A stretch of 64,000 nt of DNA from Hyphomicrobiales bacterium (GCA_016185205.1 JACPOA010000011.1:1-64000), one strand, 5' to 3'. Shown: positions 27,722-37,345, counted from the stretch's first letter. Made by a program: numbers and translations. The notes: a model not told the origin generated them from the sequence alone.

Positions 27722-28127
27722 TTGTTTGACTAAAGCTGGAGAATCTGATTCTGCTAACTCAGCCGAAACGGAGATTGCGGCGCCGGTTATGCCGGGCCAC
27801 TCCGCAGAGGCCACCTTGATCGGCGCCAGTCAGGCTGGGCCACGGGTTGAACGGGCGGAAGCCCGGCAGCAACGTGATGATCCGGTGGCCGTGGCGCCTA
27901 AGCCCTCAGTCAACGTCTCCGACATCACGGATTACAAGGCATTCGTGGCCTTCCTGCACAATGTAGGATTTTCACGGGCCTTTGCGAGGCGCGTCACAAA
28001 TCGAGACGCCTTCAAGTCCGCTGCCGAGCCATCCGCCGACAATCAACAGGTCGCGAACGCGATCAAATCTCAACTCGCAGCTCTCTGCGAAACACTGAAA
28101 GGCCCTGACCATGAGACTAAGAAATAG
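27702..28127 (+). CDS. Prohead-protease C-terminal-domain-like protein (catalytic part absent)
   Basis: VSDITDYKAFVAFLHNVGFSRAFARRVTNRDAFKSA resembles the C-terminal tail of HK97-type prohead proteases; sits directly before the capsid gene. Confidence 0.5.
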   Translation: MPTMPHNCLTKAGESDSANSAETEIAAPVMPGHSAEATLIGASQAGPRVERAEARQQRDDPVAVAPKPSVNVSDITDYKAFVAFLHNVGFSRAFARRVTNRDAFKSAAEPSADNQQVANAIKSQLAALCETLKGPDHETKK

Positions 28128-29364
28128 ATTGGCACGCAGCTCGATGATGACTTCGCCACTGGAAATCAAAGACGGGAGTGGCGGAGCGAGCGACGAAGGG
28201 ACGGCGGAAACGATCTCAGAAATCAATGAGGCGGTCAAAAGATTCATCGACCGCAACGAAGCCGAGACGAAGGCGCTCAAAGTCCAGCTCGCCGCCGAAA
28301 AGAAACGCGTCGATGCACTGGAAAAGAAATCCAATCGGCCGAACCTCGGCAGCGACGTTGCGCCGAATAACAAAATCGATCCAGCGGCGCTCGCGCTCGA
28401 ACGCAAGGCAATGGCGGCTTTCGTGCGCAGCGACGGCAATGGCGATCTTAGCGAAGTCAAAGCAATGTCGGTCAGCACCGACCCGGACGGCGGCTATCTC
28501 GTTCTGCCGCAACGATCCAGCGTCATGACCACGCGGCTCTATGAGGAATCGCCGGTGCGCCGGCTGGCGCGCAATGTGACGATGACGACCGGCGATGCAT
28601 TCGAGGAACCGTTCGACATCGACAATGTGGAGGCGATCTGGGTTGGCGAGAAGCAGGCCCGGCCGGAGACAGATTCGCCCAAGCTTGGCCTGCTAAACAT
28701 ACCGTTGCAGGAGGTCTATGCGAATCCGAAAGCAACGCAAAAACTGCTCGACACCAGCTATATCGATATAGGCGCTTGGCTGGACGGCAAGATCAACGAC
28801 AGGTTTGCGCGTTCGGATGCCGAGTCTTTTGTGAGCGGCGATGGCATCAACCGACCGCGCGGTTTCCTGAACTACGATACGACGACGGAGAACGATTTCG
28901 ACCGCGCCTGGGGCAAGCTGCAATACATCAAAACCGGAGCTGCGACGGCGTTCGCCGCCGTGTCGCCGGGCGACGTGCTGCGCGATCTGGTCTGGTCTTT
29001 GCGAGCGCCTTATCGCAAGAACGCGGTTTTCCTGATGAACAGTTTGACCGCGAGCGTGATCGACAAGTTCAAGAACGGCACGGGCGACTACATCTGGCGC
29101 GATGGCATGACCGCCGGGGCACCGCCGATCCTGTGCGGCTATCCCGTCGAAATCGACGAGAACATGCCGGCCCTTGGCGCCAACACCTATCCGATCGCGT
29201 TCGGAAATTTCGCGCTCGGCTATACGATTCCCGAAAGGCCGGGCCTCAAGATGCTACGCGATCCGTTCACCGACAAGCCGAACGTGTTTTTCTACGCCTA
29301 TCGCCGCGTCGGCGGCGGCGTGTCGAATTTCGACGCGATCAAGCTGCTGAAGTGTGAGGCGTAA
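28111..29364 (+). CDS. HK97-family phage major capsid protein
   Basis: 417 aa; N-terminal coiled-coil delta-domain then MSVSTDPDGGYLVLP, DGINRPRGFLNY, WRDGMTAGAPPILCGYPVEIDENMPALGANTYPIAFGNFALGYTI. Confidence 0.93.
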   Translation: MRLRNRLARSSMMTSPLEIKDGSGGASDEGTAETISEINEAVKRFIDRNEAETKALKVQLAAEKKRVDALEKKSNRPNLGSDVAPNNKIDPAALALERKAMAAFVRSDGNGDLSEVKAMSVSTDPDGGYLVLPQRSSVMTTRLYEESPVRRLARNVTMTTGDAFEEPFDIDNVEAIWVGEKQARPETDSPKLGLLNIPLQEVYANPKATQKLLDTSYIDIGAWLDGKINDRFARSDAESFVSGDGINRPRGFLNYDTTTENDFDRAWGKLQYIKTGAATAFAAVSPGDVLRDLVWSLRAPYRKNAVFLMNSLTASVIDKFKNGTGDYIWRDGMTAGAPPILCGYPVEIDENMPALGANTYPIAFGNFALGYTIPERPGLKMLRDPFTDKPNVFFYAYRRVGGGVSNFDAIKLLKCEA

Positions 29365-29419
29365 GGCTTCACGCTGACTGCCGTCGCGGCCACGGATGAA
29401 CTGGCCGCGATGGCGTAAC

Positions 29420-29449
29420 GCGGGGGCGGCCGGCGGAAGCCGCCCCCGC
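29420..29449 (+). terminator. Strong hairpin after capsid gene
   Basis: GCGGGGGCGG-N10-CCGCCCCCGC, 10-bp perfect stem. Confidence 0.5.
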
Positions 29450-29576
29450 ACATTGCTCTGATCGAGCAAATTCGATGCTAAATTTCAGGGCGGTTAAGTC
29501 TGCCCGCGTTTGAACGGATAGTGCAGCGTTGGCCTAGCAACACGATAGGCTCAATAATCAATAGCTTCCCACAACG

Positions 29577-30665
29577 GCGGCCGGCTCGATCGCGGCGAAC
29601 GCGGTGCAGCTCGCCGGATATCCCGAGCGCGGACCCGTGACGGCGATGATCGATCACGCTGGCGACTGGGCACGCGATGCGCCGGCAGGATCACGGCAGC
29701 AATCCTCGATCACGCTGGCGACCAAGGCGGACGCCGCAATGGCTACAGGCTCGATCGCGGCAAACGTGTGACGCGACACTTCAAGTGTCACCGCTGCGCC
29801 ACTTCAAATGTCACCTCCCGCGAGATCGGAATTAGCGCGAACGTGAAGTCACTTAGACCCCGTTTGCACTGTCTTGATGTCCCAGTTCGTGTCCCAGTTT
29901 CGCAGCAACGCATTCAAGAAGTGCCCGCATTTACTGGAGTCCGAACTGGGACACGGTCCTATTCTTGGTCCCCCAAGAGTCTCAGTTCGGCGATGCCGCA
30001 CTGAAAATGCTTGCGATTTTCGGCTCGCATATTGAGGGTGGTGACATTTGAAGTGACGCAGACCTACCGGACCAGGAACCAGCAACTCCGGGAAAACATA
30101 CGCAGATCAAGGAGATATTGCGTCTAGGTTGCCTCGCAACTCAACAGGCGGCGGTGACACTTGAAGTGTCGCGTCACACAAGCACGCGATGCGCGGGCAG
30201 GATCACGGCGGCAATCCTCGATCATGCTGGCGACCAGGGCGGACGCCGCGATGGCCGCCGGCTCGATCGCAGCGAACGCGGCGCGGCTCGCCGGACATGC
30301 CGAGCGCGGACAAGTGACGGTGACGGGACGCCGCAACAGCCGCCGGCTCGATCGCGGCGAACGCGGCGCGGCTCGCCGGACATGCCGAGCGCGGACCCGT
30401 GGCAGCGATGCTCGATCATGCTGGCGATCGGGCGCGCGACGGCGGCCGGCTCGATCGCGGCGCGCGTGACGCAACTCGCCGGCTATGCCGGGCGCGGACA
30501 CGCGGCAGCGATGCTCGATCACGCTGGCGACCGGGCGCGCGATGCGCCGGCTCGATCGCCGCGAACGTGGCACAGCTCGCAGGATATGCCGAGCGCGGAC
30601 CCGTGGCCGCGATGCTCGATCACGCTGGCGACCGGGCGCGCGATGCACCGGCTCGATCGTCGGTG
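29577..30665. repeat. Imperfect ~101-103-bp tandem repeats, interrupted by an insertion at 29766-30179
   Basis: Recurrent GGCTCGATCGCGGCGAACG...CTCGCCGGATATGCCGAGCGCGGACCCGTG...GATGCTCGATCACGCTGGCGACCGGGCGCGCGATG; starts at 30407, 30510, 30611 in the best-preserved part. Confidence 0.85.
29766..30179. mobile_element. IS remnant (IS21-like?) with 29-bp inverted ends
   Basis: GTGTGACGCGACACTTCAAGTGTCACCGC and its reverse complement at 30151-30179; subterminal ACTTCAAATGTCACC/GGTGACATTTGAAGT; PGKHTQIKEILRL resembles an IstA N-terminus. Confidence 0.6.
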
Positions 30666-30986
30666 GCTTTGTGCAGCTGACCACGATCACCGAAAACACG
30701 TTTCTTTCCGCCGTGATCTGGCGCTGGCCGGACTTGATCGGGGAGACGATCACGCCCGCACCGTTTCCCGTTGGCTTTGGACCGTCGACAGAGGGCATGG
30801 CAAGGCCGTGAGCCGAGAAAGCCGGGCCGAATACCTCGACATCGCCAGCGGTGCTTATTCCGGCTCCAGCGGCAAATGCTGCCCATGGGCGGCATTTGCG
30901 GCGCGCTGATCGGCCGCGACAAAAAACGCCGCAGCGCTCCCCGCAGGGAGCTTGCACGCGGGCGGCAAATCAGAGAATCTGTCCGT

Positions 30987-31240
30987 GGGTGTAAGAACCC
31001 GGACCAGTGACAGGCGGAAGCCCCTGCAAGGGCGCCGGCCTGGTGCAAGCCGCGCATCATATTGCGGCCTGCAAAGCGACGGCTTGGCGGCCGTCCGCTA
31101 CCGACAATCCTATGTCGGGAGGCGGGCGCCATACAAGACCCTCACGGGGAAAACGTCCGACCTGTCTCACTGGCAGGTTCTTACCCTCCCGGCGCCACGG
31201 CGGACCCCGTGGCGAGGCTGTAAGAAGCCGAACCAGTGAG
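30987..31240 (+). ncRNA. Candidate structured antisense-RNA control region (P4 CI / C4-like architecture)
   Basis: A 30987-31014, reverse-complementary B 31161-31186, A' 31217-31240; hairpins GACGGC-GCCGTC, CCGACA-TGTCGG, CGCCACGG-CCGTGGCG between and after. Confidence 0.6.
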
Positions 31241-31248
31241 CCAACACC

Positions 31249-32016
31249 ATGATCGCTCAGAGAACCCACCGTGCCGCCCTGACCGGCGCCGCTCGCGCTA
31301 TTGTGTTGCCCGGCAGCGCATCCGCGCGGCCATCAAAATTGATCAGCAGGAGAAGCATCATGCTCGGTAGTGTTGCGTGCGTTGCCGCCCCTTTATCCCC
31401 GTCTCTCGCTGCCCCTTCAATCGCCGGTCCTGGAGGACCTGATCGGGACGATCCTATTTTTGCTGCGATCGAGAGACACCGCGCAGCTCGTGCCGACTAT
31501 GATCGCCAAGCTGGCATCACTATCGAGATGTCCAATTCGTGCCCGGCCGATCTTGCCGGACCGCATAGCGTTCAGATCGGTAAGATTCTCGGTTCCAACG
31601 GCGAGTCCGATCGGCCGCATATGGCTTGGTCGCACGATTGCATTGATGAACACTTCGACGCCAACGCTAAGACGATGCAATCAATGTGGGGCGACAACTG
31701 GCATCCGGAAAAGCTTGAGGAAATGCGGCGGGCGAAGCATGCCGAACTCGACGAATTGTTGACGCCGCACGATGCTTGGAGTGAAAAATCCGGCCTTAAC
31801 GCCGCCGATGCGGAATTGGAGCGACTATCGGATATAGAGATCGCGCGGCTCGACGAACTCGACAAGACCGCCTCGAGCACGGTGGCCGGCCTGCACGCGT
31901 ACGTGCGCTACCGCCTGGAGCTCGAACACCGGATCGACCCTGATATCGAGCAAGAAGTGAGCTGGCTGTTGCTTCGTAATGCTGGCGATGCCCTTACGCG
32001 GCTGTTGGCCGCTTAG
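31249..32016 (+). CDS. Phage/element-associated hypothetical protein
   Basis: 255 aa; DDPIFAAIERHRAARADYDRQ.. helical, AYVRYRLELEHRID. Confidence 0.65.
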   Translation: MIAQRTHRAALTGAARAIVLPGSASARPSKLISRRSIMLGSVACVAAPLSPSLAAPSIAGPGGPDRDDPIFAAIERHRAARADYDRQAGITIEMSNSCPADLAGPHSVQIGKILGSNGESDRPHMAWSHDCIDEHFDANAKTMQSMWGDNWHPEKLEEMRRAKHAELDELLTPHDAWSEKSGLNAADAELERLSDIEIARLDELDKTASSTVAGLHAYVRYRLELEHRIDPDIEQEVSWLLLRNAGDALTRLLAA

Positions 32017-32175
32017 TCTTACCGGCCGGCGGTTGGGAGTCATAGGCTGCTATTGGGAATGCCGCGATTCGCGCTCCGCTCCGAAAAAGGGCGGGGCGCG
32101 AAATTTTTAAGATGGCATTTGCGACTTGCTGGCCGGTGATATTTATAGGGGGCCTCTCAAGCCAAGGAGGCACCT

Positions 32176-32577
32176 ATGTACGGCATCATCTCCCCTTCCG
32201 CCCTGCCCGCCTCGCGCCGCCGACGCGCGCGCATGGACAATCACGCCGCGGCGCAGGCCAGCTACCGCAAAAAGCTGAAGGCAAACTGCGTTCCCGATCG
32301 CGAGGACGTCGCCATCGCGGCGCTGACGGTGGCGCTGATGATGGTGAACAACGATCCCGCTAACGAAGTCGTTGCCGGCATGCGCCGCGCGATCATCGGC
32401 GAACTGGTCTGCGTAGGCTTCAATCGCGACCAGGCGCTGCGCCGTTTCGACGGGATGGTGGAGAATATCCACGAGGATCGCGCGAAGCGACAACGCTACC
32501 GCGAATGGGAGACTGCGCGAGCTGCCGAGCGGGCGGCGTCCGACCGTGGCGACGGATCACCGGGTGGTGCGGTGTAA
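32176..32577 (+). CDS. Hypothetical protein
   Basis: 133 aa ORF in operon direction. Confidence 0.5.
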   Translation: MYGIISPSALPASRRRRARMDNHAAAQASYRKKLKANCVPDREDVAIAALTVALMMVNNDPANEVVAGMRRAIIGELVCVGFNRDQALRRFDGMVENIHEDRAKRQRYREWETARAAERAASDRGDGSPGGAV

Positions 32578-32722
32578 CGGGGGGACGAGGCGAAATAGAT
32601 CGTCATCCGGTGATCGGTGCCTCCCCACGAGGCCGAGTTCTTCACAGCAGCCGGGATGGCTCTTGCCAAGTATACATTGACTCAAGTATACATAGAATCA
32701 ATTTGGGACCGCGAGTCTGCCG

Positions 32723-33229
32723 ATGATCGAAAGCAGCAATAGGATTTTCAGCTACGCCGAAATTGAGGCGATGACGCTCGGCTGGGCCGATAAGCGGATG
32801 ATTCAAAATCGGCGGGCTTTGAAATTATGGCTGACGCCGGTCGCGGAACCGCCGAAGGGCAAGGCTTACGACTATCGCTGGCCGCACGTCTTCGAAATGG
32901 TGATTTCGGCGGAGTTGGTGAAGCGCGGCTTCACACACGAGTCGGCAACTGAGGCGATCAGGAATCGATTACGGGCTGCGTCGGGTCGCCGGGGCGGATG
33001 GGCCGCCGATCTTAAATTCTCGGAACTGCCAGAAATCGACGGACGCGATTGCTATTGGGTCATGAACGTTATGCCGGATCAGCATTGGGGCTTGGTCCCG
33101 GGTGCGGTGCTGGCGTGCTGGTCACAGCAAGAGGTGGGGGCGGCGATCGCTGATTTGGACGCGGCTCTTGTGTTGAACGTCGCGCGCGTGCTTCGCGAAG
33201 CCCGCGCGCGCCTGCCGGCGGGGGAGTAA
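32723..33229 (+). CDS. Hypothetical protein, MerR-like N-terminus
   Basis: 168 aa; FSYAEIEAMTLGWADKRMIQNRRALKLWLTPV. Confidence 0.6.
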   Translation: MIESSNRIFSYAEIEAMTLGWADKRMIQNRRALKLWLTPVAEPPKGKAYDYRWPHVFEMVISAELVKRGFTHESATEAIRNRLRAASGRRGGWAADLKFSELPEIDGRDCYWVMNVMPDQHWGLVPGAVLACWSQQEVGAAIADLDAALVLNVARVLREARARLPAGE

Positions 33230-33231
33230 CC

Positions 33232-33606
33232 ATGGCTCCCAAAATTGCGGATTGCATCGTCATCACTGGAATTAGTCTCGCTGGGCAGAATTCCAAAAAT
33301 GCCGGCCGGCGCGTGATTGCATACTTCGATGTGAGGATCATCGACGCGATCGAGCTGCGCGGCTGCATCCTCGTGCGCACCGCTAATGACGGTGTTGCGA
33401 TCGCGCCGCCACGTTTCGACAATTCCGACCCGCGCCGGGCGATCGCTATCGTCGATAGCAGCTTTCAAAACATGATCTGCGTCGCTGCACGGGAGGCATA
33501 CAAGAGCTTGGGAGGCGTTGATTTGCCCGATTGGGCGATGGGCACGAAAATTCCGCTTCCGGCTTGCAGGCCGGCGGACGATGATCGGGACCATGGCACG
33601 CTATGA
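33232..33606 (+). CDS. Hypothetical protein
   Basis: 124 aa, 2 nt after upstream gene. Confidence 0.5.
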   Translation: MAPKIADCIVITGISLAGQNSKNAGRRVIAYFDVRIIDAIELRGCILVRTANDGVAIAPPRFDNSDPRRAIAIVDSSFQNMICVAAREAYKSLGGVDLPDWAMGTKIPLPACRPADDDRDHGTL

Positions 33607-33868
33607 CGCCTTACCGCCGACCCTTGCACCCCGGCTGATTAGCCGGGAAGCTGCGGCGGCGTACGTGTGCGTGTCGCCGAACACGTTTGATGAAATGATA
33701 AAGGATGGCCGGATGCCCGGCGCGAAGCGCCTCAGCGATCGGCGCATCGCATGGGATGTCCGCGAACTCGACGCGGCTGTTGACCGACTGCCCGCCTCCG
33801 CCGGCGGCGGCGGTACTGACGAAAGCTGGAGCGACGTTGATGCCTCGCAAGCGTCCGCCATTCGTTGA
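33593..33868 (+). CDS. AlpA/excisionase-like HTH protein
   Basis: LAPRLISREAAAAYVCVSPNTFDEMIKDGRMPGAKRLSDRRIAWDVRELDAAVDRLP. Confidence 0.75.
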   Translation: MARYDALPPTLAPRLISREAAAAYVCVSPNTFDEMIKDGRMPGAKRLSDRRIAWDVRELDAAVDRLPASAGGGGTDESWSDVDASQASAIR

Positions 33869-34952
33869 GCTTTGGCGCGATCGACACGGCAAGGTCCGCG
33901 TCTATTTCCGCAAGGACCGTGGGCCGCGCATTCGTTTGCCCGACGCCATCGGCTCCGATGAATTCAATTCCGCTTATCAGGCCGCGCTGCTTGGCCAGCC
34001 GGCGCCCATCCAGGATCGGTTCACGCGCACGGCGCCGGGCTCGATGGCGGCCCTCGTCGTTTCATACCTCAAAAGCCCCGCTTATATGGTTCTCAGGGAC
34101 ACGACGAAAACCGGTTACAGCAGCCGGATCGAGACGTTACGCGAACAGCACGGCCTCCGCAGTGTTATGGGCCTCACGCGCGAGCGTATCGAGAGCGGAA
34201 TTCTCGGGCCTTACGCCGGTCGTCCAGGCTCGCAGCTCGCGATTCTCAAGATGCTGCGCGTGCTGATTAGGCATGCGATGAGCCTCGAGCGCGGCAATCC
34301 TTTGAAATTGTCGGCAGATCCATCCGAAGGCATCGCGCGGCCGAAGGGTCACGAGATCCGCGCCTGGACCGATGCCGAGACGGCGGCATTCGAAAGGCGC
34401 TGGCCGATCGGCACGAAGCAGCGGACCGCCTATTCGCTCATGCTATTCGTGGGCACCGCACGCGTCGACGTGCACCGGATGACGTGGACGCAATTCGATG
34501 CCGGCGGCGTCGGCTATGTCCGCAGCAAGACCGGGGTCGGCGTCGACATGGCCGTGCATGCAGAACTGCAGCGCGCCCTGGCCGTTGCCGATCGCAGCCA
34601 TGTCACGATCCTGAACACCGACTATGGCCGCCCCTTCACGGTCAGCGGTTTCAGCAACTTCATGCGCGATGCGATCTCGGAAGCTGGACTACCGCTCGCC
34701 TGCAAGCCGCATGGCCTCCGCAAGACGCTCGGCCGGCGCCTGGCCGACGCCGGCTGCACCGCGCACGAGATCATGGCCATGCTCGGCCATACCACGCTGG
34801 AGGAAGCCGAGCGCTACACGCGCGAAGCCGATCGGCGTCGCGGCGGCCGCCAGGCCATTATCAAGCTTGAGGCACACAAAGCGAACGCGGATGCCCAAAC
34901 CGCCTTTCTGGGTTTGGGAAAAGGCGGAAAAAGAAAAAGGAAATCAACGTGA
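33840..34952 (+). CDS. Tyrosine recombinase/integrase
   Basis: GTARVDVHRMTWTQF, CKPHGLRKTLGRRLADAGCTAHEIMAMLGHTTLEEAERYTREADR (R..HxxR..H..Y). Confidence 0.93.
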   Translation: MPRKRPPFVELWRDRHGKVRVYFRKDRGPRIRLPDAIGSDEFNSAYQAALLGQPAPIQDRFTRTAPGSMAALVVSYLKSPAYMVLRDTTKTGYSSRIETLREQHGLRSVMGLTRERIESGILGPYAGRPGSQLAILKMLRVLIRHAMSLERGNPLKLSADPSEGIARPKGHEIRAWTDAETAAFERRWPIGTKQRTAYSLMLFVGTARVDVHRMTWTQFDAGGVGYVRSKTGVGVDMAVHAELQRALAVADRSHVTILNTDYGRPFTVSGFSNFMRDAISEAGLPLACKPHGLRKTLGRRLADAGCTAHEIMAMLGHTTLEEAERYTREADRRRGGRQAIIKLEAHKANADAQTAFLGLGKGGKRKRKST

Positions 34953-34964
34953 AAGCCGATGCGC

Positions 34965-35040
34965 TGGCGCTCCCTAGGGGACTCGAACCCCTGTTTTCGC
35001 CGTGAGAGGGCGACGTCCTGGGCCGCTAGACGAAGGGAGC
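34965..35040 (-). tRNA. tRNA-Glu(CTC) with encoded GCCA end
   Basis: Reverse complement GCTCCCTTCGTCTAGCGGCCCAGGACGTCGCCCTCTCACGGCGAAAACAGGGGTTCGAGTCCCCTAGGGAGCGCCA. Confidence 0.96.
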
Positions 35041-35199
35041 TTGGCCAAGACCATCGAGATAGCCGCGATCCTGCGCCCGCGCAAGCGCGGCCGGTCATGC
35101 GGTTCAAGTCATGACAACCCACCCTGCCGGCAGGTTTGCTTGCGCGCGAAAACCAGCGCCCGGCGCACGTTCACCCCGAACGCGCGCCGGCGGCGCGGG

Positions 35200-35544
35200 C
35201 TATTTCTGCTTCGCGACGATCTTGTCTTTGATGGCGTCGTAGGCGTTCTGCGGGATGATCTTCTTGTTGATCAGGTCATCCTTGCCCTTGTACGGACGGC
35301 CCTTGATGATCGCATCGGCGCGCGCCGAGCCGATTTGCGGCAAAGCGTCGAGCTCGGCTTTGGTCGCAGAATTGATATCGAGCAGCGCCGCCGCTGCCGG
35401 CTTGGCGGCGGTGGCAGGCTTGGCCGCGGGTGCTGCGGCAGGGGCCATCTTGGTTGCCGGCGCCGGCGCTGGCGTTTGCGCGCTGGCCGGGACCGCAATG
35501 AACAGCGACAACATTAAAGCAACCAGGAACTGTGACAGGCGCAT
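35200..35544 (-). CDS. ComEA-like helix-hairpin-helix protein
   Basis: Signal peptide, Ala/Pro linker, LLDINSATKAELDALPQIGSARADAIIKGRPYKGKDDL. Confidence 0.88.
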   Translation of the reverse strand: MRLSQFLVALMLSLFIAVPASAQTPAPAPATKMAPAAAPAAKPATAAKPAAAALLDINSATKAELDALPQIGSARADAIIKGRPYKGKDDLINKKIIPQNAYDAIKDKIVAKQK

Positions 35545-35551
35545 GATCGTG

Positions 35552-35595
35552 ACCTCCAGGATTAAGCGATGTTACCTCCAGGATTAAGCGATGTT
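35552..35595. repeat. 22-bp tandem duplication upstream of ComEA-like gene
   Basis: acctccaggattaagcgatgtt x2. Confidence 0.9.
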
Positions 35596-35639
35596 AAATG
35601 ATAGGCTTTGTCGCCGCGCGGGTAAATGCCACACAAATG

Positions 35640-37262
35640 CTAGCGCCGCAGAATGCCGCCGAGCGTGCCGCGCACAATCGCCCGGCCGATGGTGCCGCCG
35701 ACCGAGCCCCCCAGCGATTTGCCCAGATCGGCGGCGAGCTTGCCGGCCACACGATTGGTAACGGAGCGCGTGATTTCGCGGGTCACCAGTTGCCCGGTCG
35801 TCAGGCGCGTGCCACGCGAACGATTGGTGCCAAAGATCGAGCCCAGAACACCGCCGATCTGACCGAGCAGGCCGCCACCTTGCCCATCCTGCGCCTGCCC
35901 GGGCGTTCCCGGCGCCGTGGTTGCGCCCGTATTACGAATGCGTTTTTGCAAGATTTCGTAGGCCGATTCGGCGTCGACGGCGGTGTCGTATTTGCCCATG
36001 AGCGGGCTCGCCGCGGTCGTGGCATTGCGCTCCGCGACCGTAACGGTGCCGAGCCGCGCCGAGGGCGCGCGGATCATGGTGCGTTCGACCATCGAGGGCA
36101 CGCCATTCCCTTCGAGGAAGGACACCAGAGCCTCGCCTTTGCCGAGTTCGGTGATGATCTGCGCGGTATTCAGCTTTGGGTTCGGGCGGAATGTATCCGC
36201 CGCCGCCTTGACCGCTTTCTGGTCGCGCGGCGTGAAGGCGCGCAGGGCATGCTGCACGCGATTGCCAAGCTGCGCGAGCACCGTTTCCGGCACGTCGAGC
36301 GGGTTTTGCGTGACGAGGAAAACACCGACGCCCTTCGAGCGAACCAGGCGCACGACTTGCTCGATCTTTTCGAGCAAAGGTTTCGGCGCATCATTGAAAA
36401 GCAGATGCGCCTCATCGAAAAAGAAAACCAGCTTCGGCTTCTCGGGGTCGCCGATCTCCGGCAATTTCTCGAACAGTTCGGACAACATCCACAACAGAAA
36501 CGTCGCATAGAGCCGCGGATTGGCGATCAGCTTATCGGCCGAAAGGATATTGATCACGCCGCGGCCATCTCGGTCCACACGCATGAAGTCATTGATGTCG
36601 AGCGCGGGCTCGCCGAAAAACGAGGTGGCGCCCTGGTTTTCCAGGACAAGAAGCTGCCGCTGAATCGTGCCGACCGTCGCGGCCGAGACGTTGCCGTAGA
36701 CTTTCTGCAACTCCGCCGCATTTTCCGCGACGAGGTTGAGCATGGCGCGCAGATCTTTGAGGTCGAGCAACGCCAATCCTTGCTCGTCGGCGACACGAAA
36801 GGCGATATTGAGAACGCCTTCCTGGGTATCGTTGAGCTGCAACAGGCGCGAGAGCAGCAGCGGTCCCATTTCCGACATCGTGGCGCGGATCGGATGGCCT
36901 TGGCTACCGAACACATCCCAGAACACCGTGGTGAACTGGTCGGGCTGGTAGGGCAGCCCCATCGCTTGCGCGCGCTTGACGAAAGCGTCCTTGGCTTCAC
37001 CCGCCGCGCTGACCCCCGACAGATCGCCCTTGATGTCGGCGGCGAAGACCGGCACGCCGGCTTGCGCAAATCCTTCCGCCAGAACCTGGAGGGTGACCGT
37101 TTTGCCAGTGCCGGTTGCGCCGGTGACGAGGCCGTGACGGTTGCCGAATTTGAGGTCGAGCACCTCGTATTTCGTGCTCTTGCCGACGACGATCCCGCCT
37201 TTTGGATTCGCTGTGGCAGGCGCGGCTTTCGGACTTGCTTTGGTTGGCGCTTTCGCTGCCAT
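35640..37262 (-). CDS. HerA-like DUF853 family ATPase/helicase
   Basis: [53 protein letters not shown]. Confidence 0.9.
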   Translation of the reverse strand: MAAKAPTKASPKAAPATANPKGGIVVGKSTKYEVLDLKFGNRHGLVTGATGTGKTVTLQVLAEGFAQAGVPVFAADIKGDLSGVSAAGEAKDAFVKRAQAMGLPYQPDQFTTVFWDVFGSQGHPIRATMSEMGPLLLSRLLQLNDTQEGVLNIAFRVADEQGLALLDLKDLRAMLNLVAENAAELQKVYGNVSAATVGTIQRQLLVLENQGATSFFGEPALDINDFMRVDRDGRGVINILSADKLIANPRLYATFLLWMLSELFEKLPEIGDPEKPKLVFFFDEAHLLFNDAPKPLLEKIEQVVRLVRSKGVGVFLVTQNPLDVPETVLAQLGNRVQHALRAFTPRDQKAVKAAADTFRPNPKLNTAQIITELGKGEALVSFLEGNGVPSMVERTMIRAPSARLGTVTVAERNATTAASPLMGKYDTAVDAESAYEILQKRIRNTGATTAPGTPGQAQDGQGGGLLGQIGGVLGSIFGTNRSRGTRLTTGQLVTREITRSVTNRVAGKLAADLGKSLGGSVGGTIGRAIVRGTLGGILRR

Positions 37263-37345
37263 CGTTGAGCTCCACACATTATGAATTATGAACGTGAACT
37301 AGCATCCCATTGATGCGCACCGCAAATGGGCCGACTGTTGGAGGC

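Larger units (their letters stand above)
24938..34979. mobile_element. ~10 kb integrative element in tRNA-Glu(CTC), with tyrosine integrase and lone HK97 capsid gene
   Basis: 15-bp direct repeats at both ends, integrase adjacent to tRNA, phage-type gene content and many repeats between. Confidence 0.88.

Noticed and set aside
29577-30665. Possible CRISPR array
   Set aside because: Repeats are ~100 bp, imperfect and contiguous without unique spacers; no cas genes in window
30118-30909. 263-aa ORF through the repeat array
   Set aside because: Frame changes from unit to unit, so the long ORF is probably accidental in high-GC repeats
25140-35040. Possible retron or diversity-generating retroelement in the element
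   Set aside because: No reverse-transcriptase motif (xxDD) found in any ORF of the element
35598-37268. 556-aa plus ORF
   Set aside because: Antisense to the convincing HerA-like ATPase
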